A stretch of DNA of 64,000 bases from CAZMZW01 sp964571135 (GTDB taxonomy: Bacteria; Chloroflexota; Anaerolineae; Anaerolineales; Anaerolineaceae), in assembly GCA_964571135.1 (NCBI GenBank), contig CAZMZW010000003.1, positions 248,001 through 312,000 of the forward strand, read 5' to 3'. The notes beneath the pieces were generated by a model that ran no database searches, was not told the DNA's origin, and saw only the letters and a list, made by a program, of their open reading frames with translations. This document shows, one piece after another, positions 43,722-52,976 of this stretch. Position numbers and translations under genes: made by a program. Each line of letters starts with the position of its first letter. Position 1 is the stretch's first letter.

Positions 43722-44366
43722 ATGAAATGTGCACATTGTCAAATCAGCTTTCATCCTAAATCATCATATAGTAGTCTTGGTGGGGATATTAACGGTAATT
43801 GGCGAGTAATTGTCTTTGAATGTCCAGAATGTGAAAGATTTAATATTTTCCTTGAGAACTACTCAAGATCAAACGGTATTGAAATTACCAATTCTAATGT
43901 TTTAGTCTATCCAAGATCTACTGGCCGGTTACCATGTCCTTTAGAAGTTCCAAAAGAAATTTCTATTGATTATGAAGAAGCTTGCAAAATAATTAATGAT
44001 AGTCCCAAGGCTTCTGCTGCATTAAGCAGAAGGTGTCTTCAATACCTATTAATTAATGCGGCAAAAGTTAAGGAGAAAGATAATCTTGCAAACCAAATTC
44101 AAGAAATTATTGATAGTGGAACGCTTCCTACACATTTAGCAGAAAGTATAGATGCTGTTCGCAATATTGGTAATTTTGCTGCACACCCATTAAAAAGCAT
44201 GAGTTCTGGACAGATAGTCGAAATAGAGGAAGGCGAAGCTGAATGGAATTTGGAAATTCTTGAAATGCTTTTTGATTTCTATTATGTCAAACCAGCTGCA
44301 ATAAAGATAAAAAAAGATCTTTTAAATAAGAAATTAACAGATGCTGGCAAAAAACCTATGAAATAG
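43722..44366 (+). CDS. DUF4145-domain protein
   Basis: This 214-residue protein has an N-terminal zinc ribbon (CAHC and CPEC pairs) and a helical DUF4145 domain (AALSRRCLQYLL, DAVRNIGNFAAHP). DUF4145 is frequent in restriction-modification and other defence proteins. It starts 20 bases after the nuclease-like gene with an AAAGGAA ribosome site, so the two form a unit. Confidence 0.8.
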   Translation: MKCAHCQISFHPKSSYSSLGGDINGNWRVIVFECPECERFNIFLENYSRSNGIEITNSNVLVYPRSTGRLPCPLEVPKEISIDYEEACKIINDSPKASAALSRRCLQYLLINAAKVKEKDNLANQIQEIIDSGTLPTHLAESIDAVRNIGNFAAHPLKSMSSGQIVEIEEGEAEWNLEILEMLFDFYYVKPAAIKIKKDLLNKKLTDAGKKPMK

Positions 44367-44558
44367 ATCTAATAACAATCACAAATTTTGAGGTTTTTCA
44401 TCGGTATTATTGTGTAGGCTGTTGATCTTTGAAGAAATCACTCAGTTGTCTTATTATTAGAACAACGAAGATAAAGTTTAGAGATATTAGTTGTCACCAA
44501 TTCTGGCACAAACACACTGGTTTTTTTCAGCCTCATCTCTTGTCAATATTTTTGATAT

Positions 44559-44785
44559 CTATATTTCCCACATATCCACTGGGCTAGCTCGTGAGTACGC
44601 CGCTTTTCTATCCATGTCCATGATGCTTAAGTAATGCTGGACCATATAAATTGAACTGTGGCTAAAAAGACCCTGGAGGGTGAAGGGGTCGCCACCGTTC
44701 TGCAAGTATTCTATAGCAAAGGTATGTATGAAATTATTGGGTGACACTTCTTTACACCAGCACGGATACCAAAATTCCGAATAAT
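44559..44785 (-). pseudogene. Broken tyrosine recombinase/integrase fragment
   Basis: The frame ending at 44559 encodes an integrase C-terminus: HTFAIEYLQNGGD, LFSHSS and a catalytic-Tyr segment QHYLSI. The text before HTFA reads FIH where active enzymes have FRH, so the catalytic Arg is lost. The residues expected just upstream (NFGIRAGVKKCHP) are in another frame near 44745-44785, showing a frameshift. The rest of the gene is absent. Confidence 0.7.
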
Positions 44786-44805
44786 GATTGGAAAGGATGA
44801 TTTTA

Positions 44806-45363
44806 TTATTTACAAATCACTGAAATCAATCTACCCTCTAATTGAAATGCATAGTTTTCCACGTCTTCAATTAATGGCCCATAACTTCTGATGAATATCA
44901 GAAAGTGGCATTTAATAAAAGCCACTTGTCTCCAATCCCTTTCAGCCTTATTTGATTTATTTTTCTCGCCAACTGAATTGACAGAATTGATAGCTACTCC
45001 ATCAATACCATTAAAAACTTTATTCAGTGTCTCGTCATCAGGGTATTTAGCTACAACCACATATCCAATTTGATTATAAGCTTTATTGACAATTTGTTTT
45101 CCAAAAACCAAACTGGGTTCCCCTAAATATACATTAACAAATTCGTTAGGTAATTGTCCTATGAAACCACGGCCAATCCAATTATTTTTTGTTGTTAAAC
45201 ATGATGTTGAGCAAATTTCTCCATCATAATATAAAATTGGTTCAAGTTTTCTTCGCATGTCTACGAAAGAAATTTCTGTTGGGGTTTTAATTACTACAGC
45301 ATTTTCATTTGAACAAGAAGTAAAAAGAACCGTAAAAATTAAGAAAACTATAAAATTTTTCAC
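44806..45363 (-). CDS. Putative lipoprotein, unrecognised
   Basis: This 185-residue protein begins VKNFIVFLIFTVLFTSC, a lipoprotein signal with lipid Cys17. The GTG at 45361-45363 has AAGGA 6 bases upstream and gives a clean signal peptide; the longer frame to 45393 would bury it. The mature part has no motif I recognise. It lies at the right end of the AT-rich patch. Confidence 0.65.
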   Translation of the reverse strand: MKNFIVFLIFTVLFTSCSNENAVVIKTPTEISFVDMRRKLEPILYYDGEICSTSCLTTKNNWIGRGFIGQLPNEFVNVYLGEPSLVFGKQIVNKAYNQIGYVVVAKYPDDETLNKVFNGIDGVAINSVNSVGEKNKSNKAERDWRQVAFIKCHFLIFIRSYGPLIEDVENYAFQLEGRLISVICK

Positions 45364-45561
45364 TCTAATTCCTTTTATGGAAGTAAAGGACAAAAAAGCA
45401 TTATATACATTATTAAAAAGGTCAACCTAAATAAAAGACGTGGTTACTAAAATAATTTGTGAATTCGAAAATACGTTTAATCAATTTAAAAACCTATATT
45501 TCACACACACCAGTTTTTGCTAAAACTCATTTTTTTTATCTACAATTTCATTTTATGAGGT

Positions 45562-46176
45562 TCACGCAAATAAATGCATGACGATCTGCACAATATCCAG
45601 GGAGAGAATAAGAATCAGGATGAAAATGATCGCCCATAGGAGGGAACGGGTGCCTCGGTCCCTGGCCGGTTGAACGGTCTCTTTGGGTTGCGGTGCTGCG
45701 GTTGTGGTTTTTTCTACAGGGGCAGGAGCCGCTTTCTTGAACCCTTCATTGGATGCAGGTTGCGCAGCTGCTGGTTTATCAGTTACTGGCGTAAATTCGG
45801 GCATAGTAGTCACCCCTTCAAAAACTTTGATCTCCGGGGTAAGCGTTAGATCTTCGACCGGTGCGCTCGGAGCAACGCTTTTCACGGCTTCAATCCCGTT
45901 ATTGCCGCCCTGCTGGGTTTTGTAGGTCTCGCTCTTGCCGATGACTTCGTTGTTTGCTGCAATTAATGTAAAGTAAAATTCCCCATTGACTGCGATAAGG
46001 CGTTTGAAATGCTCATCCTTAAGCGCATTATTTTTTACCGATTTGATCCCGTCCAGGCAGCCTGATTTATCGACATACCCTTCGCTGGCCAGGATGGGTT
46101 CGCCATTGCGGGCAATTAATTTGAAGTAAAACTGCCCGTCTTTGCCTTGAAATACTGTAAAATTTGGATTTTCCAT
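45562..46176 (-). CDS. YegP-like protein with two DUF1508 repeats and a C-terminal membrane anchor
   Basis: This 204-residue protein has two tandem DUF1508 repeats (GQFYFKLIARNGEPILASEG and GEFYFTLIAANNEVIGKSE), a Pro/Ala/Thr-rich linker (about 105-175), and a C-terminal hydrophobic helix (LLWAIIFILILILS) near the end. The layout suggests a tail-anchored protein with the repeats in the cytosol. GAAGGA precedes the ATG. It is a paralogue of the protein at 46397-46732. Function of DUF1508 is unknown. Confidence 0.85.
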   Translation of the reverse strand: MENPNFTVFQGKDGQFYFKLIARNGEPILASEGYVDKSGCLDGIKSVKNNALKDEHFKRLIAVNGEFYFTLIAANNEVIGKSETYKTQQGGNNGIEAVKSVAPSAPVEDLTLTPEIKVFEGVTTMPEFTPVTDKPAAAQPASNEGFKKAAPAPVEKTTTAAPQPKETVQPARDRGTRSLLWAIIFILILILSLDIVQIVMHLFA

Positions 46177-46396
46177 AGATTCCTTCTATATAAATATCAT
46201 CTTATGCAGGTTAATTAATTTTAGCGCCTTCCTGGAATCCAAAAATCACACCCCAGGAGATTAACTAAATATACACCTGATCGTAAAAGATGATCGTGAT
46301 GCGGCATTACCAGGCAGGATCGATTTTGTTATTTAAAAAATTAAACCCAATCGACCTGAAGTTTGATAAGTTTCTGTCAGGTAAGCTTAAACCAGT

Positions 46397-46732
46397 TTAA
46401 TCAGTGTCATCCACCGGTGCTTTGGGGGCAGCGCTTTTAACCGCTTTGATCCCATTTTCGAGACCCTGTTTGGTCTTGTAGGTTTCGCTCTTGCCGATGG
46501 CTTCGTTATTCCCGGCAATCAGATTAAAATAAAACTCTCCATTCTTGGCGGTGAGTTGTTTGTATCGATCATCCTTGACCGCATTTTTCTTCACAGATTC
46601 GATCCCATCTTTACAACTCGACTTGCTGGTGTATCCTTCGCTGGCCAGAATGGGTTCGCCATTGCGGGCGAGCAGCTTGAAGTAGAATTGTCCGTTTTTC
46701 CCTTTAAAGACCGTGAATTTTGGATTTTCCAT
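46397..46732 (-). CDS. YegP-like protein (two DUF1508 repeats)
   Basis: This 111-residue soluble protein consists of two DUF1508 repeats (GQFYFKLLARNGEPILASEG and GEFYFNLIAGNNEAIGKSE), close in sequence to the larger anchored paralogue 220 bases downstream. AAGGAG precedes the ATG. YegP-type proteins are small, conserved and of unknown function. Confidence 0.9.
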   Translation of the reverse strand: MENPKFTVFKGKNGQFYFKLLARNGEPILASEGYTSKSSCKDGIESVKKNAVKDDRYKQLTAKNGEFYFNLIAGNNEAIGKSETYKTKQGLENGIKAVKSAAPKAPVDDTD

Positions 46733-46823
46733 CGAAATCTCCTTTTTGAATTTAACCTTATTGTATATAAATAAAATTAAAAAAGCAAATAAATCATTGT
46801 TTCTGGAAGAAAAATATTCTTTT

Positions 46824-48089
46824 CTATTCCAGTCTTCTTAGTCCGGGATGAATGAAAAATGCCAGCAGGGCAAAAACCAGTAGGACGCTGCCGCAAATGA
46901 CCACGACCAACCGGGGGTCAATGATGCTGGCAGCCGCTCCCACCATCAGCGAACCGATCGGAATGCCGCCTTCGAAAACCATCATGTAAAGCGCCATGAC
47001 CCTTCCGCGCATGATATCCGTAATGGTGGTTTGCACGAGTGAATTGGTATTAATAAGAATGAACATCATCCCCCAGCCAACCCCGAAAAGAAGAGCAAGC
47101 GAGACGAGGAGGTAGGGGGAAATGGCAAAAAGGATCAGCAGAATGGGAAGGGCAAAGCTGCCAAGCGTCCACATTTTTCCGCGGATCCGGCGCGAAGCCA
47201 GCGCAGCCACCATGAGCGCCCCAAACACGGCGCCCAGCCCGCGGAAAGAAAGGAGAAAGCCGTTCGTGGTTACATCGCCGTGCATGATCTGGACAGCCCA
47301 GACTGGGATAAGGGTGAGCATGCCTATACCAAATATGCTGATCACTCCCAGGCTGGCGATCAGGAGCATCACCCTTCTGTTGGATCTGACGTAGTTGAAG
47401 CTTTCTTTGATCGCAATTAGAGCATGATCGTGCTTCTCCACTCTTGGAGTGGGTTTGATGCGCATCAGGGATAGGGCGATGATGACAGCCAGGAAGGAAA
47501 GCCCATTAAATGTGAAGCACCAGGCCGGTCCCAGCCAGGCATACACAAAGCCGGCGATGGAGGGACCAAGCACAATGGCAATGTTAAACATGCCGGAATT
47601 GAGCGCCATGGCATTGGTGAGGTCAGCGCGGTCATCCACCAGGGAAACCACAAAGGCATTACGCGCCGGACCGTCGAAGGCGTTGGCAATTCCAAGCAGA
47701 AATGCCAGCACGATGATCATCCAGGGCTGGATGACATTGGTGAACACCAAACCAGCCAGGATAAAGGCCAGGATGAGCATGGCAGACTGGGTCACCAGCA
47801 TCAGATTTCGCTTGGGGAACCGGTCAGCGATCACCCCGCCGTACAGGGCGAAGAGCAGCGTTGGCAAACCGGCAAAGAAACCAACCAGTCCAAGGTAAGC
47901 TGGAGAACCAGTGAGGCTGTAGACCAGGAAACCCTGGGCTGTGGTCTGCATCCAAGTGCCCACCAGGGAAAAGAGCTGCCCGATGAACCACAGCCGGTAG
48001 TTGTAATGGCGCAGGGCGGAAAAAACAAATCCGATGGATACCCCGCGTTTTGATTTACCAGATAACGATTTATTCAATAATTGGCTCAA
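46824..48089 (-). CDS. MFS transporter (EntS-like)
   Basis: This 421-residue protein has the 10-12 membrane helices and conserved loop (YGGVIADRFPKRNLM) of the MFS_3/EntS family of exporters. The substrate is unknown; relatives export siderophores, macrolides or other small molecules. It stands alone, convergent with nothing and 77 bases from the ABC permease gene. Confidence 0.85.
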   Translation of the reverse strand: MSQLLNKSLSGKSKRGVSIGFVFSALRHYNYRLWFIGQLFSLVGTWMQTTAQGFLVYSLTGSPAYLGLVGFFAGLPTLLFALYGGVIADRFPKRNLMLVTQSAMLILAFILAGLVFTNVIQPWMIIVLAFLLGIANAFDGPARNAFVVSLVDDRADLTNAMALNSGMFNIAIVLGPSIAGFVYAWLGPAWCFTFNGLSFLAVIIALSLMRIKPTPRVEKHDHALIAIKESFNYVRSNRRVMLLIASLGVISIFGIGMLTLIPVWAVQIMHGDVTTNGFLLSFRGLGAVFGALMVAALASRRIRGKMWTLGSFALPILLILFAISPYLLVSLALLFGVGWGMMFILINTNSLVQTTITDIMRGRVMALYMMVFEGGIPIGSLMVGAAASIIDPRLVVVICGSVLLVFALLAFFIHPGLRRLE

Positions 48090-48166
48090 TAGCTAAAACG
48101 AAATTCTGGATTAATTATATAGCTAACCAATCCATGGGGAAATCTGCATTTGAAAGAAGAAAAACC

Positions 48167-48925
48167 TTACAATTCCTGGCGGTTTAAAGCAAACCATGCA
48201 GTGAACAAACAAGCCAGAATGATTGCCAGCGAGACCCACAGAGCAGGCCAGGCACTGATCGGTGCTGAACCAAGCAGGCTGGCTCCCCAGTTTATTAATT
48301 GGTTGGGCAGGTAATTTGCAACGGAAGGTAGCGCACCCATCCCAGCCATTAAAAGCAGTGTGGCAAACGAAAGTCCGATCACCGCAGCCTGTGATCTCAA
48401 TAAAGTGCTGAAAAGCAATGTGATGGCAACGTAGACCAGGAACAATAAGCACATTAATAAATTCATTAAGATCCAGGCAGAAAGATCAGGTGGACTAAAG
48501 ATGAGGGCGGTATAGTAATAGCCGCCCAGTCCCGCAAGAAAAATGTTGATCAAGAAAATGAACACCAGGCCCAGGAATTTGGTAAGAATAAAATATCCTC
48601 TCGGAAGGGGTTTAACCAATACTAACGCTGCAGTACCCTTTTCTTTTTCATTTACCACTGTACCCATGCTGAGCAGGAATGCCAGCAGAATGCCGAACTG
48701 TCCGATATTCTTAATATATTGAGCGATGGCATCCGCCATCGTGGGGGTGGGCACGAGACCGGCAAACTGCTCCCCGCCGGGGACTGCTTTGAGAATTTCA
48801 GGGATAAATTTGGCGAGCAGGGGTGAGGTCAATCCAAAGAGGATAAAAACGGCCGCCAGTACTAAAAACCGGGAAGTGCGCAAGTGTTCGATCAATTCTT
48901 TGCGTAAGGAGGCTAAAAAGATCAT
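48167..48925 (-). CDS. ABC-2 type transporter permease (YxlG/NosY-like)
   Basis: This 252-residue permease has six hydrophobic helices and the ABC-2 pattern (EKEKGTAALVLVKPLPRG cytoplasmic loop). It overlaps the ATPase gene by 4 bases (ATGA). With the ATPase and the PLDc_N protein it forms a three-gene operon of the YxlE-F-G type. Confidence 0.88.
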   Translation of the reverse strand: MIFLASLRKELIEHLRTSRFLVLAAVFILFGLTSPLLAKFIPEILKAVPGGEQFAGLVPTPTMADAIAQYIKNIGQFGILLAFLLSMGTVVNEKEKGTAALVLVKPLPRGYFILTKFLGLVFIFLINIFLAGLGGYYYTALIFSPPDLSAWILMNLLMCLLFLVYVAITLLFSTLLRSQAAVIGLSFATLLLMAGMGALPSVANYLPNQLINWGASLLGSAPISAWPALWVSLAIILACLFTAWFALNRQEL

Positions 48926-49878
48926 TGCACCCTTCCTTCAGTACCCACCAGGCGTAGAAATACATCTTCCAGGGTGGGTTTGACAATCTGAAATCGTACA
49001 ATACCCAGCCCGGATTGAGCTACCTGCTTGAGGAGCGATACGCGAACGGATTCAAGATCATTGACCACAAATCGTGCGACCGGCCCCTCGACCTTCATAG
49101 ACTGTATCCAATATTCTTTTTGAAGATTACGGCACCAAATCGAAAAATTCTTTTCCTGGCCGTTTTCACATTCCAATTCGATGACTGGGATGGTGTATCT
49201 TTTAATTAGTTCATCCTGCCGGGCGGTTACCACCATGCGGCCGTGGTTAATAATCCCCACAGTATCACAGACTCGTTCCACATCTGCCAGGATATGGGTG
49301 GACATGAATATGGTGCATTTTCCCCTGAGAGAGCGGATCATTTCCAGGACTTCATGCCGCCCGATCGGGTCCAGTGCGCTGACCGGCTCATCAAGAAAAA
49401 GAATTTGCGGTCGGTTGACCAAAGCCTGCGCCAAACCAAGGCGTTGACGCATACCGCGGGAAAATCCTCCGATCCGCCGCTTGCTGACGCCATCCAGACC
49501 GGTGAGCGCCAGCAATTCCTGGGTGCGCTCCCGGCGTTCAACTGAAGAGTATTCAAACAAGCAGCCGATATATTCCAGTAATTCGCCCGGAGTCATATAG
49601 GGGTAGAGTGCAGGTTCTTCGGGGAGGTAACCGATCAATTTGGCAATTTGTTTTCGGGATCCGCCTTTGTAATCGCCCACTTGAAACTCATTTACCCACG
49701 CATGGCCTGAGGTGGCATGAGCGAGACCGGTTAAAATGCGAATGGTGGTGGATTTGCCAGCTCCATTGGGTCCTAGAAATCCAAATATGGTGCCTGGTTC
49801 CACATTCAGGCTGAGACCATCCAGGGCGATGACCTTGCCAAAGACCTTATGCAGGTCTTCAATGCGAATCGCGCTCAT
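48922..49878 (-). CDS. ABC transporter ATP-binding protein
   Basis: This 318-residue ATPase has Walker A GPNGAGKST, signature GGFSRGMRQRLGLAQ, Walker B ILFLDEPVSALDP and the switch His in STHILADVERV. The C-terminal ~80 residues are the regulatory tail typical of ABC-2 exporters. It overlaps both neighbours by 4 bases. Confidence 0.93.
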   Translation of the reverse strand: MSAIRIEDLHKVFGKVIALDGLSLNVEPGTIFGFLGPNGAGKSTTIRILTGLAHATSGHAWVNEFQVGDYKGGSRKQIAKLIGYLPEEPALYPYMTPGELLEYIGCLFEYSSVERRERTQELLALTGLDGVSKRRIGGFSRGMRQRLGLAQALVNRPQILFLDEPVSALDPIGRHEVLEMIRSLRGKCTIFMSTHILADVERVCDTVGIINHGRMVVTARQDELIKRYTIPVIELECENGQEKNFSIWCRNLQKEYWIQSMKVEGPVARFVVNDLESVRVSLLKQVAQSGLGIVRFQIVKPTLEDVFLRLVGTEGRVQ

Positions 49879-50084
49879 TCTTCTCTTCTGCCTACAAGCA
49901 GGTAAATAATGGGTCCGATCATTTCACCCAGGATGATGATCAGCGCCCACATCCATTTGGGACCACCGCGGGTATGTTCACGTTTGGATAGATCCACCAG
50001 GCTAAAGGCCATTAAACCAAGCTGTAAAATAAGAATAGGAATTAAGAATGGTAAGGCTTGCCGAAGCCAGTCAAGATTGTTCAA
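49875..50084 (-). CDS. PLDc_N-domain small membrane protein (YxlE-like)
   Basis: This 69-residue protein has two membrane helices and the PLDc_N pattern (LQLGLMAFSLVDL, then KWMWALIIILGEMIGPIIYLLVGR). In Bacillus subtilis YxlE, a protein of this kind, precedes the YxlF/YxlG ABC transporter in the sigY operon. Here it likewise starts the operon and overlaps the ATPase gene by 4 bases. Confidence 0.85.
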   Translation of the reverse strand: MNNLDWLRQALPFLIPILILQLGLMAFSLVDLSKREHTRGGPKWMWALIIILGEMIGPIIYLLVGRREE

Positions 50085-50265
50085 TTGAAACCTCGCTTAA
50101 ATTTCGATGTTTGGTAATTTTACTTCTAAAGAAATAATCAAAAGTGATCAAATTCCTAAAAACGCAGAATGATTTACGTAATAAAGAGAATCTGGTTTCC
50201 AAATCGTTAATAAATCGTATATAAAAACCTTATCAGATTATCCGGTAAGATTAATCATAAGCTTA

Positions 50266-50271
50266 TATAAT
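50266..50271 (+). promoter_or_regulatory. -10 box before the flavoprotein gene
   Basis: A TATAAT lies 31 bases before the start codon of the gene at 50303 in an AT-rich stretch. No good -35 was found. Confidence 0.4.
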
Positions 50272-50302
50272 TAATAATAGTATTTTCACAATTGGAGACA
50301 AA

Positions 50303-51715
50303 ATGCAAAAATATACAGCCATAATCATCGGCGGTGGACCTTCAGGCCATTCCGCTGCAGTGCGTATAGCAGAGCTTGGCGGTAAAGTGGCTTTGGTCGA
50401 GAAGGATTTTATTGGTGGGATTTGCACCAATTGGGGCTGCACACCCAGCAAATCCATGATCGAATCCGCCAAAGTGGGGCGGATGGTTAAGGATGCTGGA
50501 AAATATGGCATAAAAGTACCTGCTTTTGAAGTTGATTTCCGAAAAGTGGCAGCCCGCCGGGATCAAGTGATCTTAAATACGCGCAATTTCATCACAGATC
50601 TGCTTAACCATCATCATGTGGATATCTACCAGGGAGAAGCGGAGATCATGGATTCCAAGTCCATAAAAGTACGTAATGGCAAATTGGATGCGGACGGTTT
50701 TACCATGCATTACGATGGCAAAGAAACATTGCTGGAGACGGATAATATCATTCTCGCAACCGGTTCCGCTCCGCTCATTCCGGCTTTTGTCAAACCCAAT
50801 GATCCTACGGTTGTCAGCAGTAATCGTTTGATCAGTATTGATCAATTGCCCAAAACCCTCACCATTATTGGCGGTGGGGTGATTGGAGTTGAATTTGCGA
50901 CCATTTTTTCCAATTTGGGTAGCCAGGTCACCATAGTGGAATACCTGGATCGGGTCCTGGCTCTAATGGATGCGGATATATCCACAGAAATCACCCATTT
51001 GATGGAAAAGAATGGGGTCAAGATTTATACCAATCATGAGGTGCAATTCGTGGGTGATGGGATCACTCGGGCGAAGAATCGTTCCAACGGGGAAATGCTG
51101 GAGGTCAAGGGCGAATCAATATTAGTGGCGATTGGCCGCCGACCAGTACAGGATAAGGTTGGATATGAGCGTATTGGCCTGGACTTCAATGACAAGGGGC
51201 TAAATATCAATGAGTTTCTGCAAACCAATGTTCCGGGCGTGTGGGCAATTGGAGATGCCACCGGGCGTTCCATCCTGGCTCATGTGGGTATTCAGCAGGG
51301 CATCATTTGTGCAGAAAACATCATGGCCAAAGGCGGCTCTCTACGAAAAATGGATTATGCGGTTATACCGGCTGTGGTGTATTCCATCCCGGAAATTGTA
51401 ATGGTTGGAGTACTTCCGAAGGAATTAAGTGATGTGAAGGTGGTTAAAGTACCCTTTTCTGCTAATTTACGCGCTGGGATCGAAGACTATCCGGAAGGAT
51501 TCATTAAAGTCTGGATTAAAGAAAATCAGATCCTGGCTGCACAGGTGATCGGGCATAATGCCTCAGAGTTTATGCAGGAAATTACCAATATGATCGCGTT
51601 AAAGACACCCATTGAACAGGTGGCAGAGATCATTCATGCTCATCCAACCTATTCGGAAATCATCCGTTCAACGTTGGATTTTGCCCTGGATAAAGCCGTT
51701 GATTTTTATTTATAG
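50303..51715 (+). CDS. Dihydrolipoamide dehydrogenase-like flavoprotein
   Basis: This 470-residue pyridine nucleotide-disulfide oxidoreductase has the FAD motif GGGPSGHSAA, the redox-active disulfide in CTNWGCTPSK, the NAD(P) motif GGGVIGVE and the C-terminal catalytic HAHPTYSE of Lpd and mercuric reductase. No lipoyl or HMA domain is fused and no 2-oxoacid dehydrogenase gene is near, so the physiological partner is open. GGAG lies 5 bases before the ATG. Confidence 0.88.
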   Translation: MQKYTAIIIGGGPSGHSAAVRIAELGGKVALVEKDFIGGICTNWGCTPSKSMIESAKVGRMVKDAGKYGIKVPAFEVDFRKVAARRDQVILNTRNFITDLLNHHHVDIYQGEAEIMDSKSIKVRNGKLDADGFTMHYDGKETLLETDNIILATGSAPLIPAFVKPNDPTVVSSNRLISIDQLPKTLTIIGGGVIGVEFATIFSNLGSQVTIVEYLDRVLALMDADISTEITHLMEKNGVKIYTNHEVQFVGDGITRAKNRSNGEMLEVKGESILVAIGRRPVQDKVGYERIGLDFNDKGLNINEFLQTNVPGVWAIGDATGRSILAHVGIQQGIICAENIMAKGGSLRKMDYAVIPAVVYSIPEIVMVGVLPKELSDVKVVKVPFSANLRAGIEDYPEGFIKVWIKENQILAAQVIGHNASEFMQEITNMIALKTPIEQVAEIIHAHPTYSEIIRSTLDFALDKAVDFYL

Positions 51716-51804
51716 GTTTATTTGACCTTTGGGTCTTAATAAAACCTAAACATAGGCCGCCTATTTTTCCAATATTTGCACTACAATAAAAGGAAAATGG
51801 CGTA

Positions 51805-51813
51805 TGTTATAAT
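51805..51813 (+). promoter_or_regulatory. Extended -10 promoter before mreB
   Basis: TGT-TATAAT lies 57 bases before the mreB start. It is a near-perfect extended -10. It probably drives the whole mreBCD-PBP2 unit. Confidence 0.6.
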
Positions 51814-51869
51814 ATCGCCCGATTTTAAAAAGGGTTGCGTTGACTTGCATTATTCAATAGGAGCATTAC

Positions 51870-52934
51870 TTGGTACTTAGACCAATCAATTGGTTGATGG
51901 GGATCTTTTCCCTTGATCTTGGAATTGATCTCGGCACAGCCAATACATTAATATATGTTCGCGGTAAGGGGATCATAATCCAGGAACCATCCTGGGTGGC
52001 GATTGAAAAGCGAACCAGAAAACCGGTCGCGATCGGTATGCAGGCCAAAGAAATGGTTGGCCGTACCCCTGCGAATATTGTGGTGATCCGCCCCATCCGG
52101 GATGGAGTGATTTCAGAATTCGAGATCACCCAGGCCATGCTCAGTTATTTTATTGGCCGGGTCCACCAACAATCCATCGTGCCGATGCCGCGTCCCAGGG
52201 TGGTGATCGGAATTCCCAGTGGAGCAACCGAAGTGGAAAAACGGGCAGTTTTTGATGCCACGATGGCAGCCGGTGCTCGAGAAGTATATTTGATCGAAGA
52301 GCCGACTGCAGCCAGCCTTGGTGCAGGGTTACCCATGGCGGATGTACATGGAAGCATGATCGTGGATATTGGTGGAGGAACAACAGAGGTTGCCATTCAT
52401 TCCATGGGTGGTATTGTTGTTTCCCGTTCGCTGCGTGTGGCTGGTGATGAGATGGATCAGGACATCATCGAATATATCCGCAATAAGTACAACCTGTTGA
52501 TCGGCCAGCGCATGTCTGAACAAATAAAAATGGAAATTGGATCCGCTTTCCCAATGGAAAGCGAGAAAACGATGAATATCCGTGGACGCAATCTGGTTTC
52601 GGGGTTACCCGAATCCATTGAAATCTCATCTATTGAGGTACGGGAAGCGCTGAGCAGCTCTTTGCAGGTAATTTTTGATACCATCAAGGATGCGCTGGAT
52701 GAAGTTCCCCCGGAAATCGGAGCCGATTTGTTGGATAATGGGATCTGCATGGCTGGGGGTGGTTCTCTTCTAAATGGAATCGTGCCTAAACTTTCTGAAG
52801 AATTAAAAATGCATGTTTTTTTGGCTGAAGATCCAATGACTTGTGTGGCACGTGGCGCAGGCATAGTGTTGGAAGATCTAAACCGTTTTAGTCATTTACT
52901 GGTGGATATTGATCGTTCCAAACAACGGCAATAG
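51870..52934 (+). CDS. mreB: Rod-shape-determining protein MreB (TTG start)
   Basis: MreB is the bacterial actin that positions cell-wall synthesis. The 354-residue protein has DLGIDLGTANT, the phosphate and connect motifs (IEEPTAASLGAG, DIGGGTTEVA) and GGGSLLNG. The TTG start has AGGAG 6 bases upstream, and the N-terminus INWLMGIFS is a membrane-binding helix. The cluster mreB-mreC-mreD-PBP2 is standard. Confidence 0.96.
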   Translation: MVLRPINWLMGIFSLDLGIDLGTANTLIYVRGKGIIIQEPSWVAIEKRTRKPVAIGMQAKEMVGRTPANIVVIRPIRDGVISEFEITQAMLSYFIGRVHQQSIVPMPRPRVVIGIPSGATEVEKRAVFDATMAAGAREVYLIEEPTAASLGAGLPMADVHGSMIVDIGGGTTEVAIHSMGGIVVSRSLRVAGDEMDQDIIEYIRNKYNLLIGQRMSEQIKMEIGSAFPMESEKTMNIRGRNLVSGLPESIEISSIEVREALSSSLQVIFDTIKDALDEVPPEIGADLLDNGICMAGGGSLLNGIVPKLSEELKMHVFLAEDPMTCVARGAGIVLEDLNRFSHLLVDIDRSKQRQ

Positions 52935-52976
52935 ATTTTGTTTTCTCTTCTCTACTCTGACAATCGAAAGATTTAA

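Noticed and set aside
42329..44785. tRNA-Gly as the insertion site of the AT-rich patch
   Set aside because: The patch lies on the 5' side of the tRNA, whereas integrases usually use the 3' end. No second copy of the tRNA end was found.
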